The notes under the pieces were generated by a model. The model was not told the origin of the DNA. It made no database searches and saw only the letters and a list, made by a program, of their open reading frames with translations. A program made the translations under genes and the position numbers. From Candidatus Uhrbacteria bacterium (GTDB taxonomy: Bacteria > Patescibacteriota > Patescibacteriia > 2-12-FULL-60-25): DNA of 64,000 nt. Positions 8,016 to 17,300 of the stretch are shown in pieces (position 1 is the stretch's first letter; each line of letters begins with the position of its first letter). The DNA is taken from positions 40,206 to 104,205 of the forward strand of contig JACRQE010000004.1 of assembly GCA_016222815.1 (NCBI GenBank). Reading direction: 5' to 3'.

Positions 8016-9362
8016 TCACATCATCTTCTTACGGATGAAAGCCGGAATCTCCAGTTCCTCGTCTTCGGTCTTGGCCTGGGGCAAACGCGAGACCGGCGCT
8101 GCCGTAGGCCTGGCCGGCTGGACCGGTGAATAATTCGGCGCTTGGACATGCGGCTGGACCGCTGCCGGGACCGCATCCGGTTGACGCATCGGCGGCACCT
8201 CTTTAGGTTCGTTCACGACTTGGGGAGGCGCGCTCTGGACGGTCGGCGGCGCTTCGTACTGACGGATATCCTGGGACCTCGAAGGCATTGCTTGAGGCGT
8301 AGCCGGTATGTGTCTACCGGAAAAAGAGACGTGCTCCAAAGGTTCAGCCTGCTGTCTGGTTGTGGTGAACGCCCCGGACACGAATGCCGACTTTTTCGGT
8401 TGGCTCTGCCTGACGTCGAAACCTGTAGCGATGACCGTGACCTTCACCTCGTCCTTCAGGCCCTCGTCGATGATGGCGCCGAAGATGACTTTGGCGCTCG
8501 GATCCGCCGATTGGGTGATGACCTTGGCCGCTTCCGAAACCTCGAACATGGCCAAGTTGGATCCGCCTGTGATGGTAAAGAGGATACCCTTGGCTCCGTC
8601 AATCGACACTTCAAGCAAGGGTGAAGCAATCGCATTTTTCGCTGCCTCCGCAGACCGATTTTCTCCGCTGCCGCGTCCGATACCCATCAAGGCCGAACCG
8701 CGGTTCGACATGATGGCCCTCACATCCGCGAAGTCGACGTTGATGAGCCCTGGTACGGTTATCAATTCGGAGATTCCCTGGACGCCCTGCCGCAATACGT
8801 CATCTACGATCTCGAACGCATCCAGGAGCGAAGTCTTTCGGTCAATGATCTGCAACACGCGGTCGTTTGGGATGGTGATTATGGTATCCACGACTTCAGA
8901 CAGCTTCTCGTGTGCACCGTCCGCTATGACCCTGCGTTGCGCCCCTTCGAAAGCGAAAGGTCGGGTGACTACCGCCACGGTCAAAGCCCCCATCTCCTTG
9001 GCCATCTCCGCCACCTTCGGCGCTGCGCCTGAACCTGTACCGCCTCCCAAGCCGCAGGTAATGAACACCATATCAGCGCCTTTGAGCAATTCTTTGATCT
9101 CATTCTGGCTCTCTTCGGCAGCCCGCGCCCCGATTTCCGGATCCATACCTGCACCCAAACCGCGCGTCACGGTCTTGCCGATATGAAGCTTGGACTGGGC
9201 TTGCGAGTGGTGCAGCGCCTGGACGTCCGTATTCATGGCGATGAACTCTACGCCGCGGATTTTCGAAGCAATCATCCGGTTGATTGCCGAACCGCCGGAG
9301 CCGCCAACGCCGACGACTTTGATTTTGGCGAATGTTTCGATTTCAGGTTTGATTTCAGCCAT
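8016..9362 (-). CDS. ftsZ: Cell division protein FtsZ
   Basis: Tubulin-like GTPase that forms the division ring. The GTP-binding signature GGGTGSG is at residues 106-112, and the N-terminal [18 protein letters not shown] and the T7-loop region ([15 protein letters not shown]) are intact. After the globular domain (to about residue 320) comes a Pro/Gln-rich disordered linker and the conserved C-terminal peptide [12 protein letters not shown], which docks FtsA. Length 448 aa is somewhat long because of the linker. It follows ftsA on the same strand after a 186-bp gap that holds its own promoter (9427-9455). Confidence 0.98.
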   Translation of the reverse strand: MAEIKPEIETFAKIKVVGVGGSGGSAINRMIASKIRGVEFIAMNTDVQALHHSQAQSKLHIGKTVTRGLGAGMDPEIGARAAEESQNEIKELLKGADMVFITCGLGGGTGSGAAPKVAEMAKEMGALTVAVVTRPFAFEGAQRRVIADGAHEKLSEVVDTIITIPNDRVLQIIDRKTSLLDAFEIVDDVLRQGVQGISELITVPGLINVDFADVRAIMSNRGSALMGIGRGSGENRSAEAAKNAIASPLLEVSIDGAKGILFTITGGSNLAMFEVSEAAKVITQSADPSAKVIFGAIIDEGLKDEVKVTVIATGFDVRQSQPKKSAFVSGAFTTTRQQAEPLEHVSFSGRHIPATPQAMPSRSQDIRQYEAPPTVQSAPPQVVNEPKEVPPMRQPDAVPAAVQPHVQAPNYSPVQPARPTAAPVSRLPQAKTEDEELEIPAFIRKKMM

Positions 9363-9392
9363 ATGTTATTGAGTACATTCTGTACCCAGAAG

Positions 9393-9408
9393 TGGCTCTA
9401 TTGAGCCA
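9393..9408. promoter_or_regulatory. Perfect inverted repeat in the ftsZ leader
   Basis: TGGCTC-TATT-GAGCCA is a perfect 6-bp dyad with a 4-nt centre located between the ftsZ promoter and start codon. It could be an operator or a short RNA hairpin; no protein can be named. Confidence 0.35.
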
Positions 9409-9426
9409 ATAAATGTATCTTTATCG

Positions 9427-9455
9427 AGCATACTTAACTCGACTTACCGAGTCAA
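9427..9455 (-). promoter_or_regulatory. Promoter of ftsZ
   Basis: Minus strand TTGACT (9455-9450), 17-bp spacer, TATGCT (9432-9427). The predicted leader to the ATG at 9362 is about 58 nt. This allows ftsZ to be expressed apart from the long ftsA operon. Confidence 0.6.
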
Positions 9456-9548
9456 GTTTAACTGTCAACTCCTAACACTCAAAACTCCCCTCCTGGTTTA
9501 GGAGGGGCTGGGGGTGGTGGCCTAAAAAATTCTACGCCAGTTTTCGCT

Positions 9549-10823
9549 TTACGGTATGAAGGACTTAAAAATCTTCTTTATCGGATTTCCGATCTTGCCC
9601 AACAGCGCTCCCCCCTTCATGCCCATATTCGACATGCTAATCTTGGCGGCTCCGTCTTCTTTCCTTTCGTTCTCATAGGTCCACAGCACCAATCCGACTG
9701 CCGTGCTGTAACACGGATCTTGGATGAGTTCCGGCATGGAGCTCGGAGCGGTCGTCATGCCATAAGCGCAGGGCAAACGCAGGACCCTCTTGCCGACTTC
9801 CACCATACCCGGAAGTTTGGCTCCCCCGCCTGACAAAACTATGCCTGCCGGCAGCATTCCCTCGCGTCCGATCTTCTTCAGCTCCTGGTCCACTTTCTCG
9901 AAAATCTCCTCGGCCCTGGCTTCCACGATCTCAGCGATAAAGCGCAACGGCACCAACTCGTTCTGGTCAACGCCGTAATCCGCCAAATCGATTTCCGACC
10001 CCCGCTTAGGCAATGCCTCGGCGTTCGCCGTTCCGTGGATAATCTTTATCTTTTCCGCCGCTTCAAATGACACCCGCAAGCCGATGGCAATGTCGGACGT
10101 GATATGGTCCGCGCCTATCGGCAAGGTCACCGTGCGCAACAGTTCACCGTTTTCGTAGATAGCCAAACCCGTGGTCGAGGCTCCGATGTTCAAGACGCAC
10201 ACCCCGAGCTCGCGTTGCCGCGGCGAAGTCACTGCGTCAGCCGTAGCCAGCGGTGAAAATACGAGATACGAGATATCCAATCCGGTCCGGAACACGGCCT
10301 TAGTCACGTTCCTGACATGCGACGATAAACCCTGGACGATAAGTGCATCCACTTCCAGGCGTATGCCTTGCATGCCAATCGGATCTTTAATGCCCAATTG
10401 CCCATCCACGGAAAAACTCCGCGGCAGGATATGCAGTATCTCCTGGTTAGCCGGATTGATGAACGACTTGGCCGCTTCGATGGCTCTGGCGACGTCTTCC
10501 GGCCTGATTTCACCATCAGACCGCGAAACGCCAATGACGCCCTTCGCTTCCTGTGAACTGATCGCCACCCCTCCGATACCCACCGTAGCTTCATTAAAAG
10601 GCATCCCGACCATGCGCTCAGCCTGTTCCAGGCACGCCGAAATCGCGCTGACCGCGTCCTCAAGCGAACTTACTCCGCCCTTCGCGATGCCTTGCGACGG
10701 CACCTCGACGGCTCCGATGAAATTCAAACTCGTCCGTTTGTCCTGCGTTAAGCCTACTTGCCCAACAGCCAAACGGATGCGGGATGATCCCAAATCGAGT
10801 CCGACAATGAGGCGATCTTTCAT
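9549..10823 (-). CDS. ftsA: Cell division protein FtsA
   Basis: Actin-like ATPase that tethers FtsZ to the membrane. The product of 424 aa begins MKDRLIVGLDLGSSRIRLAVGQ (phosphate-1 motif) and contains the adenosine-binding loop IVLSGGGAKLPGM. The C-terminus GNPIKKIFKSFIP is an amphipathic membrane-targeting helix. The ATG at 10823 overlaps the dgkA stop as ATGA, which fixes the start; a 110-residue N-terminal extension in the same frame overlaps dgkA and is rejected. The last gene of an eight-gene run that begins with surface-protein genes at 26910. Confidence 0.97.
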   Translation of the reverse strand: MKDRLIVGLDLGSSRIRLAVGQVGLTQDKRTSLNFIGAVEVPSQGIAKGGVSSLEDAVSAISACLEQAERMVGMPFNEATVGIGGVAISSQEAKGVIGVSRSDGEIRPEDVARAIEAAKSFINPANQEILHILPRSFSVDGQLGIKDPIGMQGIRLEVDALIVQGLSSHVRNVTKAVFRTGLDISYLVFSPLATADAVTSPRQRELGVCVLNIGASTTGLAIYENGELLRTVTLPIGADHITSDIAIGLRVSFEAAEKIKIIHGTANAEALPKRGSEIDLADYGVDQNELVPLRFIAEIVEARAEEIFEKVDQELKKIGREGMLPAGIVLSGGGAKLPGMVEVGKRVLRLPCAYGMTTAPSSMPELIQDPCYSTAVGLVLWTYENERKEDGAAKISMSNMGMKGGALLGKIGNPIKKIFKSFIP

Positions 10824-11203
10824 AGGGTACCAAGGACGATTCCCAGATAAGGCCAAAAAACCATTAACCCGACGATTAATGCGAAAATAGACGCTACCAA
10901 AACCGCTCCCGCCATCAGGTCTTTGACATCCCTGACGTATGGATGAAGCCGCGGTTTGAACAAATCCACCAACCTCTCGACCGTACTGTTCAGTAATTCT
11001 AGCACAAGAACGGCACTCGTCGCCACTAGCAGGATTATCCTCTCCCAGGAACGGAACGGCACCAAACAAACCAGCAATATCACTACCATGGCGACAGCGA
11101 CCTGGATGCGGAAACTGCGTTCGCTCGCGAAAGCCAATCTCAACCCGCGCCATGCATGGCTGAAGCTCGTTTGGACGCCTTTAAGCCATTTCATAAACCG
11201 CAT
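10820..11203 (-). CDS. dgkA: Diacylglycerol/undecaprenol kinase
   Basis: Small integral-membrane lipid kinase; in Gram-positive-like bacteria this family phosphorylates undecaprenol to recycle the peptidoglycan lipid carrier. The 127 residues have three hydrophobic helices and the family signature ELLNSTVERLVDL with catalytic Glu residues, plus the N-terminal amphipathic segment HAWRGLRLAFASERSFRIQ. It overlaps ybeY by 13 nt upstream and ftsA by 4 nt downstream (ATGA), implying translational coupling. Substrate (diacylglycerol or undecaprenol) cannot be told from sequence alone. Confidence 0.92.
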   Translation of the reverse strand: MRFMKWLKGVQTSFSHAWRGLRLAFASERSFRIQVAVAMVVILLVCLVPFRSWERIILLVATSAVLVLELLNSTVERLVDLFKPRLHPYVRDVKDLMAGAVLVASIFALIVGLMVFWPYLGIVLGTL

Positions 11204-11628
11204 GCTTTGATTATCTTTTCCTGCTTAGCGAACATCGTTTTCTCATCTTTTGCCGTTGCATGATCGAATCCCAATAGATGCAGCACCCCATGCACCAACA
11301 CCCTCAGCATCTGCTGTGGATAAGGAACGCCGTTTTTCGCTGAATCACGTTTGACGAAAATTGGGCAAATGAAGATATCCCCTATCCCGGGTTTATTCTT
11401 TGTCATACCCGGGAACTCTGCCGGGCTAAAAGACAAAACATCTGTCGGAACTGATTTGCCGCGGTATCTCTTGTTCAGAGACTTCATCTTAGCCTCTGTC
11501 ACGAACACCAAACCCAAACCCTCTACGCCCTTTTTGTTCTTTACCTTAAGCGCAAGCCTGACGGCCCTGTCCGCCAGGGTTTTCGGTAAAACAGTCGGCC
11601 AGCGGCCAAAGTGGCTGATTTCCGTCAT
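11191..11628 (-). CDS. ybeY: Endoribonuclease YbeY (rRNA maturation)
   Basis: Zinc-dependent single-strand endoribonuclease involved in 16S rRNA 3' processing and ribosome quality control. The 145-aa protein has the diagnostic metal site HGVLHLLGFDH (H-x3-H-x5-H), and the preceding TDVLSFSP motif is intact. The start overlaps the upstream stop by 4 nt and its end overlaps dgkA by 13 nt. The ybeY-dgkA order is a common bacterial arrangement, here preceded by surface-protein genes. Confidence 0.96.
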   Translation of the reverse strand: MTEISHFGRWPTVLPKTLADRAVRLALKVKNKKGVEGLGLVFVTEAKMKSLNKRYRGKSVPTDVLSFSPAEFPGMTKNKPGIGDIFICPIFVKRDSAKNGVPYPQQMLRVLVHGVLHLLGFDHATAKDEKTMFAKQEKIIKACGL

Positions 11629-12959
11629 GGTGTTGTGGACTCCTGGGCAGGTTGAGTCGGAGTTTCAGGCGCTGTCCCTGTCGTTTGGGGGAAAACCGCT
11701 TCCGGCAGATTCACCTGGCCCGTGGATGTGGCCGACGGCTCGAACGGTAATGACGCGCTTCCGGCTGGGACGTTGATGACCGGCAAACCACTCAGCACCA
11801 ACGAATTCAACATCATGTAATATGTGGTCCTGAAGTTGATGAATGTCTGACCATCCAGGTCGTAAGTGAAAGTGAATATCTTGTTGCCCCAGGGTATGTA
11901 CGTCGTCAGCATATCCACCCCGATTATCCCATCATAACCGTGTTTGGAACGATATTTCAGGATAAGGCTCTCGTTGACATCCGGATGCCTTGAGAGATAC
12001 CAGGCCAGCACTCCCTGGTTATTCGGGTTATCCTCAACCACGAGCTTGAATGTCTCGCCATGGCCGGTATCAACAGTCGCCTGCGAGCCATCGGCCGAAG
12101 CGCCGGTCATGTTCCAACTCTTGGGGATAAGCATGTTCCAGCCGATCGATCCGCTGATCGATTTGACCAAATCCGAGCCCTCGAGTTTGGCCGGAGCTTT
12201 GCCGAAAGGATTGTACAGGTTATACACCTCGTTGCCGTCCAAGAATCCATCACCGTCCGTATCCGGGTTGTGCGAATCCGTACCGAACAACACCTCTTCG
12301 AGGTCAGTCAAACCGTCGGAATCCGAATCCAATCCCGCTGGCGGAAGTTTCGGCTGTTCAGGAGGCGGAGGAGGCAAATTGGGTACCGTGGCTGAAGCTT
12401 CATTTGAAGCCGGCGAATCACCCGTTTGGTTCAGGGCAAAAATCCGATAGCGATAGCTCTTGCCTGGTTGGACCGAACTGTCTATGAACGACGTGCTGTT
12501 AGGCGGCAAACTTGTCACTCCCTGGAATATCCCCTGTTCGTCCGCGCGCTCCAGACGGAAGCCGTTCTCGTTGGATGCGGAATCGATCCATGCAATCGAA
12601 GCGCTTTGCGGATTGGTCGATGTAGCCGTCAAATCGCTTGGCGCGGTCGGCAACGGTTCAGGTGCCGGGGGTTCCGGCGTCTCAGGCTGTTGTACGATCG
12701 GCTGTTGCACGACCGGAGGGAATAACAAATCCCGATTAAGATAAACGAATACGCCGCCTGCACCCAAAAGCAAAATCACCACCGCCAGGATTATTGGCAA
12801 AGCGTGGCTCTTTTTAGGCTGCTCCAAAGGTGCGGCCACCGGGGGAACAGCGTCCGGTATTTTAGCTTTAAGTGCGGCACCGTAAAACTTATCGGGAATC
12901 ACGACGATCTCCGGTTCGCTCGCGGGCGCATTGGTGGACGTGGGCTGGACCTCTGGCAT
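11625..12959 (-). CDS. Membrane-anchored protein with fibronectin III-like and calcium-binding repeats
   Basis: 444 aa. A cytoplasmic Pro/Ala-rich segment (1-50) precedes one transmembrane helix (about 53-74) and a Pro/Gln/Glu-rich linker. A fibronectin III-like domain follows (PSDLTATSTNPQSASIAWID through YRYRIFALNQTGDSPASN). Next come thrombospondin type-3-like Asp repeats (DSDSDGLTDLEEVLFGTD, DTDGDGFLDGNEVYNLYNPFG) that should bind Ca2+. The C-terminal globular domain (about 260-400) is unknown. It is a paralogue of the neighbouring 358-aa protein with the same TM, linker, Asp-repeat and C-domain plan. The outward domains suggest a surface or periplasm-like role. The 4-nt overlap with ybeY and 7-nt gap to the next gene indicate one operon. 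Confidence 0.85.
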   Translation of the reverse strand: MPEVQPTSTNAPASEPEIVVIPDKFYGAALKAKIPDAVPPVAAPLEQPKKSHALPIILAVVILLLGAGGVFVYLNRDLLFPPVVQQPIVQQPETPEPPAPEPLPTAPSDLTATSTNPQSASIAWIDSASNENGFRLERADEQGIFQGVTSLPPNSTSFIDSSVQPGKSYRYRIFALNQTGDSPASNEASATVPNLPPPPPEQPKLPPAGLDSDSDGLTDLEEVLFGTDSHNPDTDGDGFLDGNEVYNLYNPFGKAPAKLEGSDLVKSISGSIGWNMLIPKSWNMTGASADGSQATVDTGHGETFKLVVEDNPNNQGVLAWYLSRHPDVNESLILKYRSKHGYDGIIGVDMLTTYIPWGNKIFTFTYDLDGQTFINFRTTYYMMLNSLVLSGLPVINVPAGSASLPFEPSATSTGQVNLPEAVFPQTTGTAPETPTQPAQESTTP

Positions 12960-12966
12960 AGATCGG

Positions 12967-14043
12967 CTATTTTACCGGGGCTTTTTGGAAGGAATTCAGC
13001 AACGTCGCATACACTGCACGATAATCATAACTCGTAGCTCCGTTCAAATCGTAAACCACGGAAATGATTGTACCATCAATGTCCAGATACGTCGTTAGCC
13101 CGTCTGTGCTCTGATAGGCATCCAAACCCGTCTTAAGCTTCAATGGATGCAGATTCGCGTCCCCCGTCGCCGGAATCGTAAGCCAGACATGCAAAGCTTG
13201 ATTACCTGGATTCGGTCTGTTCGTGATGCTGAACCGCGCCACTGTTCCAGTATTGACCGATACTGATTGCGGTACGTTCAAATCGGGTTGGACGCTCCAA
13301 CCGCTCGGCAATAGATACCTGAAAGCCTCGAAATCGAACCAGGCCATACGTTGCGATGAAGCCAGAGGAGCGCCTTTAACGAGCGGATCGTACAGGTTCC
13401 TGACTTCAACTCCGTCTTCGTAATTATTCCCGTTCGAATCTTTGATACTCACACTCGTCCCAAACAAAGCTTCTTCGGCATCCGTCAAACCATCGCTATC
13501 CATATCCAGACCCTCTGTCGGCGTTACGGCTACCGGAGTCTCTATTGTGGTTTGCTCGGTCCCGGTCGGCGTTTCCGGCTGTGCCGGCAATTCAGGCGTC
13601 GGGATGTTCGATCCTGGCGGTGGTGTCGTGACCGGTTGTTCAGGCAGGACCGGTGGCTGTTCCACGATTTCCGTAGGTTGCGTCGGCGTGCTCGAATCCG
13701 GCACCACCGTCGTCGGCGTCAAAGGCTGTTTGCCCTGGAGCAGATACCAAATCCCGTAGCCTACACCTCCCAGGACAATCAAGCCGGCCACGGCGATGCC
13801 CGCGATCATCAACCAATTGCGCTTCGGTCCGGCTTCCAGGATTTCCGGCATAGCCTCGCCCATCGGCGCCTCACCGCTCATCTCCAAACCCTTGAAGATG
13901 TCTTCGGGTTCCTTTTTGACCTGTCCTGCCACTTGAGGCATCACAGGCGCAGCCGCGTTCGACGCGGTAGGCATGGCTGGCGGAGCCGCGTTCGACGGGA
14001 GCGTGGGTTCAACCGGCAAATTTGGGGGTACGGAATCGAACAT
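12967..14043 (-). CDS. Membrane-anchored protein with calcium-binding Asp repeat
   Basis: 358 aa starting at ATG 14043 (MFDSVPPNLPVEP). A Pro/Ala-rich cytoplasmic region precedes a transmembrane segment at about 77-102 and a long Pro/Thr-rich linker. The repeat DMDSDGLTDAEEALFGT with DSNGNNYEDGVEVRNLYDP matches the thrombospondin type-3-like module of its downstream paralogue, and the C-terminal 130 residues also align with it (similar LPSGWSVQP / IPKSWNMTG strands). It lacks the fibronectin-like domain. Gaps of 7 nt on both sides place it in the surface-protein/ftsA operon. Exact function unknown. Confidence 0.82.
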   Translation of the reverse strand: MFDSVPPNLPVEPTLPSNAAPPAMPTASNAAAPVMPQVAGQVKKEPEDIFKGLEMSGEAPMGEAMPEILEAGPKRNWLMIAGIAVAGLIVLGGVGYGIWYLLQGKQPLTPTTVVPDSSTPTQPTEIVEQPPVLPEQPVTTPPPGSNIPTPELPAQPETPTGTEQTTIETPVAVTPTEGLDMDSDGLTDAEEALFGTSVSIKDSNGNNYEDGVEVRNLYDPLVKGAPLASSQRMAWFDFEAFRYLLPSGWSVQPDLNVPQSVSVNTGTVARFSITNRPNPGNQALHVWLTIPATGDANLHPLKLKTGLDAYQSTDGLTTYLDIDGTIISVVYDLNGATSYDYRAVYATLLNSFQKAPVK

Positions 14044-14050
14044 ATGATTT

Positions 14051-14377
14051 TTATTGGTTAGTGATCTCAAATATCCCGTTATCCATCTGTTCGGCAGTAG
14101 GTTCAATCGGTATCGGTATCGGTGGGTCGCCTTTCTTCCAAGCCTGTTTGAACGGCACGTCCTCAATCTTCGTATACGGCCTTATTTTTGCGCTTGTCGA
14201 GGTACTCGTCTTACCCGCTGTCCCTGTAACTATCGGCCTGGCCGTCGGCATCGTGACCGCCAGTCCCGAATCAGGAATCGGCGCACTCCGAGACCGCAGG
14301 AATAAAATAGTAACTATCATGGCGCCAATGCCGATGACCAAGATTCCAGAATAGATGAGTATCTGCTTCTTTTCCAT
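14051..14377 (-). CDS. Small single-pass membrane protein
   Basis: 108 aa with one N-terminal transmembrane helix (ILIYSGILVIGIGAMIVTILFL, about 6-27) and a Thr/Ser/Pro-rich outer part. No known domain. It sits 3 nt after the giant gene and 7 nt before the next gene. Its position suggests an accessory to the surface proteins encoded around it. Confidence 0.75.
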   Translation of the reverse strand: MEKKQILIYSGILVIGIGAMIVTILFLRSRSAPIPDSGLAVTMPTARPIVTGTAGKTSTSTSAKIRPYTKIEDVPFKQAWKKGDPPIPIPIEPTAEQMDNGIFEITNQ

Positions 14378-14380
14378 ACT

Positions 14381-17300
14381 TTAATTATGCACCGCTCCAA
14401 AGGTCTTATGGAACCAATCGTTATCCGGGAACGTACAGGTCGGAGACGGATCCCACGTCATGCCGCTTGGGCACGTGTTGGGTCCGGTATTCAAACCCCG
14501 CTCCTGACAGCCGACGTAGCACCAATGGCCGCCGCCCTGGTACATGCCATTCCAATACGCCGCTCCATCCGGGACGCTGATGTTGGATGGACCGATTGGG
14601 GTTGCCGTGTTTGAAGGGTACGTCACGGACGTTGAACCGAATGCGTTCTTCTTCTCGAATTCGCCTTTAGCCGGATCCAAATCTGTGATGTGCCAATATT
14701 GTCCGCTGCCGGTCTGCGTCTGGACGATCTCAAGGCTATCCCCGACTGCCAAATAGGCTTTCAGGCCCTTGGTCTTGACCATGTTCGATACATCACCATC
14801 AAGGTTCCACAGATAGAATCCGATTTTGCCTGTATTGAACGGTACATAATTGACATACGAGGTTATCGGACCGAACTGGACGCCTCGACAGTTTTCCCAA
14901 TTCGGACCGTCCGAGCATCCACCCGTCTTGTTCGGATCTGCATGCGTGATATCCGCACCGCAAGCGAGGCAGTCCGCATCATTCTTCGTCTTGCAGAAAT
15001 CTACGGTTTTACCTTTACCCTGGTTCAGGAGACACTGCACCTTACCCTCGACCGGACAATCCTGCCCGCTGTTCGATGTAGCCGGATCATATGACCAACC
15101 AGGCAATTTCTCACCTGCTTTATGCAGACATATCGCCCTGTTATAGGGAGCATCGCCCAAATCCCAATTGCCTTCAACCCCCGGCCTGAACGGATTGATG
15201 TCGCGCGTGCAATGATGGCCATCTGCGGTCGGCTCGGGCCAATTGCAGGTATTCCAGGTTTTTTCGGTCGCATTACCGCTCGATCCGGGGATGGTAAAGC
15301 CCCTCGGCAAGATTGTGTGCAGCGTTATGTTCCCGATCTGACCGAAGGAATTCCAATTGACCGCTACATATGCCCGGCCATTCTCCGGCCTCGGGAAAAG
15401 GTAGATTTCTCCTTTGGGGATCTTCTGCTTATACGTCGTCCAAGAGAAGATGTCGCTTGTGTAGGGGTGGTAACCGCCCAATGCCCCTTCATCCAGATCG
15501 TAGTCCATGTTGAATGTCGGAGCATTTCCTTCGTAGCAGCCTCCCTGCGGCCGCGTTGTGACGCCGGTGCAGACGTTATCGTCGTACATGTCCACGACCA
15601 ACCTATAACTGTCGCATGCGACATTGAAATTCACCGCCTTGAACGTGAACCAACCATTCGCATCAGTGAAAGCCTCATCCGTCTTGATGCCTTTATACAT
15701 GAGCGACACGCGCGCATTGGGCACAACCTGCAGGAACACCGCGTCCCAAACCCGACCCTCAATCACCCCCGTGCCCGTCTCTTCACTGCATTTCTTGCAT
15801 CCGCCGTATTGGCAGGTATTGGCGCATGTCGCAAGCCCCAACCAACCATAATCATATCCCAGCTGTTTGCAGGTCACGGCCACATTGTTTTGCGTCAAAC
15901 CGTCTTTGCCGTCGCACTGTTCCGGCCCGTTCTTGATGCCATCGCCGCAGTAGCCTCCGGCCGAAGCCAGCCATTTGCAGGATTGCGAACATGAGAGACA
16001 GCTGGAGTTGTAATCCGCATTGCATGTCGGCGAACCGTTCTGCAGGCCGTTGTCACATTCCTCCACTGCGGCATTCAGGAAGCCGTCGCCGCACACGTTC
16101 TTCCGGCATGATTTAAGGCACGCCTTGTTGTCCCCATTATTCCCTCCGTCGTCGCACTCTTCATTCGCGTCCTTGATGCCGTCCCCGCATGCTCCGACCG
16201 GGACGCACTCCGTCCAGCAGTTCCACTGGCAGGCGCTGGATGAGCCCGGCGCCTTGCAAGTCCGCACATGCTGGGTTTCGCGCTTGATGCCGTCGGTCCC
16301 GGTGTAAGTCAGTCCGGCGCAAGATGCGAATACCGAATGCTTCTTGCCGTCGTCGTACTTCATGTTGCTCATGGCGTTCGCCCCGCTGCATGTCGTATTT
16401 GGCGTACCCGGCAACGGAATGACTGGCTGATTTTGCCCGATCTGCAGAGGTATGATCGTATTCTGTTGCTGTCCAATCTTCTGTAGCTGTATCAGGTTGT
16501 AATATGTCTGGGTATTTATCTGCGGATCGGATTTTAACTTGGTGTAGTTCAACGGCGCGGCTTCTGCGCTTGGGATCAGCAAGTGGTCAAGCACGCTGGC
16601 CGCGATGTCTTTTCCGGTCGTAGCCAAATTCTTGTACCACTCTATCCCATGCCCATTCATGGCCACGGCCGTGCTTCCGCATTCGACGTTGGTCGCGCAA
16701 TCCGCATCCGTGTCGCACGGCGTGCTTGTTCCGACGCACATGGCTTTAGGCGTCTGTTCTGATTGGCCGTCGCACTGTTCAGATCCGTTGACCATCTGGT
16801 CGCCGCAATACGGGCCTATGCCCTTACAGTCGAAGCTGCATGTGTTGGTGTTAAGTTTATCGCTCCACTTGCCGTTATCAGCCCCTTGATCGCACGTCTC
16901 ACCTGCATCCATCATGCCGTTGCCGCAATAACCGCCGTATCCCTGGCAACCCACTGCGCAATGGCCATATGACCCGTTCAATACGCCATCGTCGCACGCT
17001 TCGGCAGCCACACAGTCAGCATTGCCCGAACAGTCTACATTTGTAATACAACCCTGCACCGCATTATTCGAACAATGCTTGTCGATGCGCCCGTTGCCGC
17101 ACTTCTGGTCGGCGACGCACTGCGGATGCTTTGGATCGATATCGTATTTCGTGCAGGCCGTACACGATGTCTGCTGGTGACCTGGTTCATTTTGTGCTGT
17201 AGTACATGATTTTGACCCGGTCTCCCCCAATTCGCAAAACTCTCCAGTATTCAGCACCCCGTCGCCGCAGACGCCCTTCTCGGCCAAAGCCACGTTATTG

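Noticed and set aside
15122..15994. 290-codon plus-strand frame opposite the giant gene
   Set aside because: Antisense of a Cys-rich repeat region; no supported start and no homology pattern.
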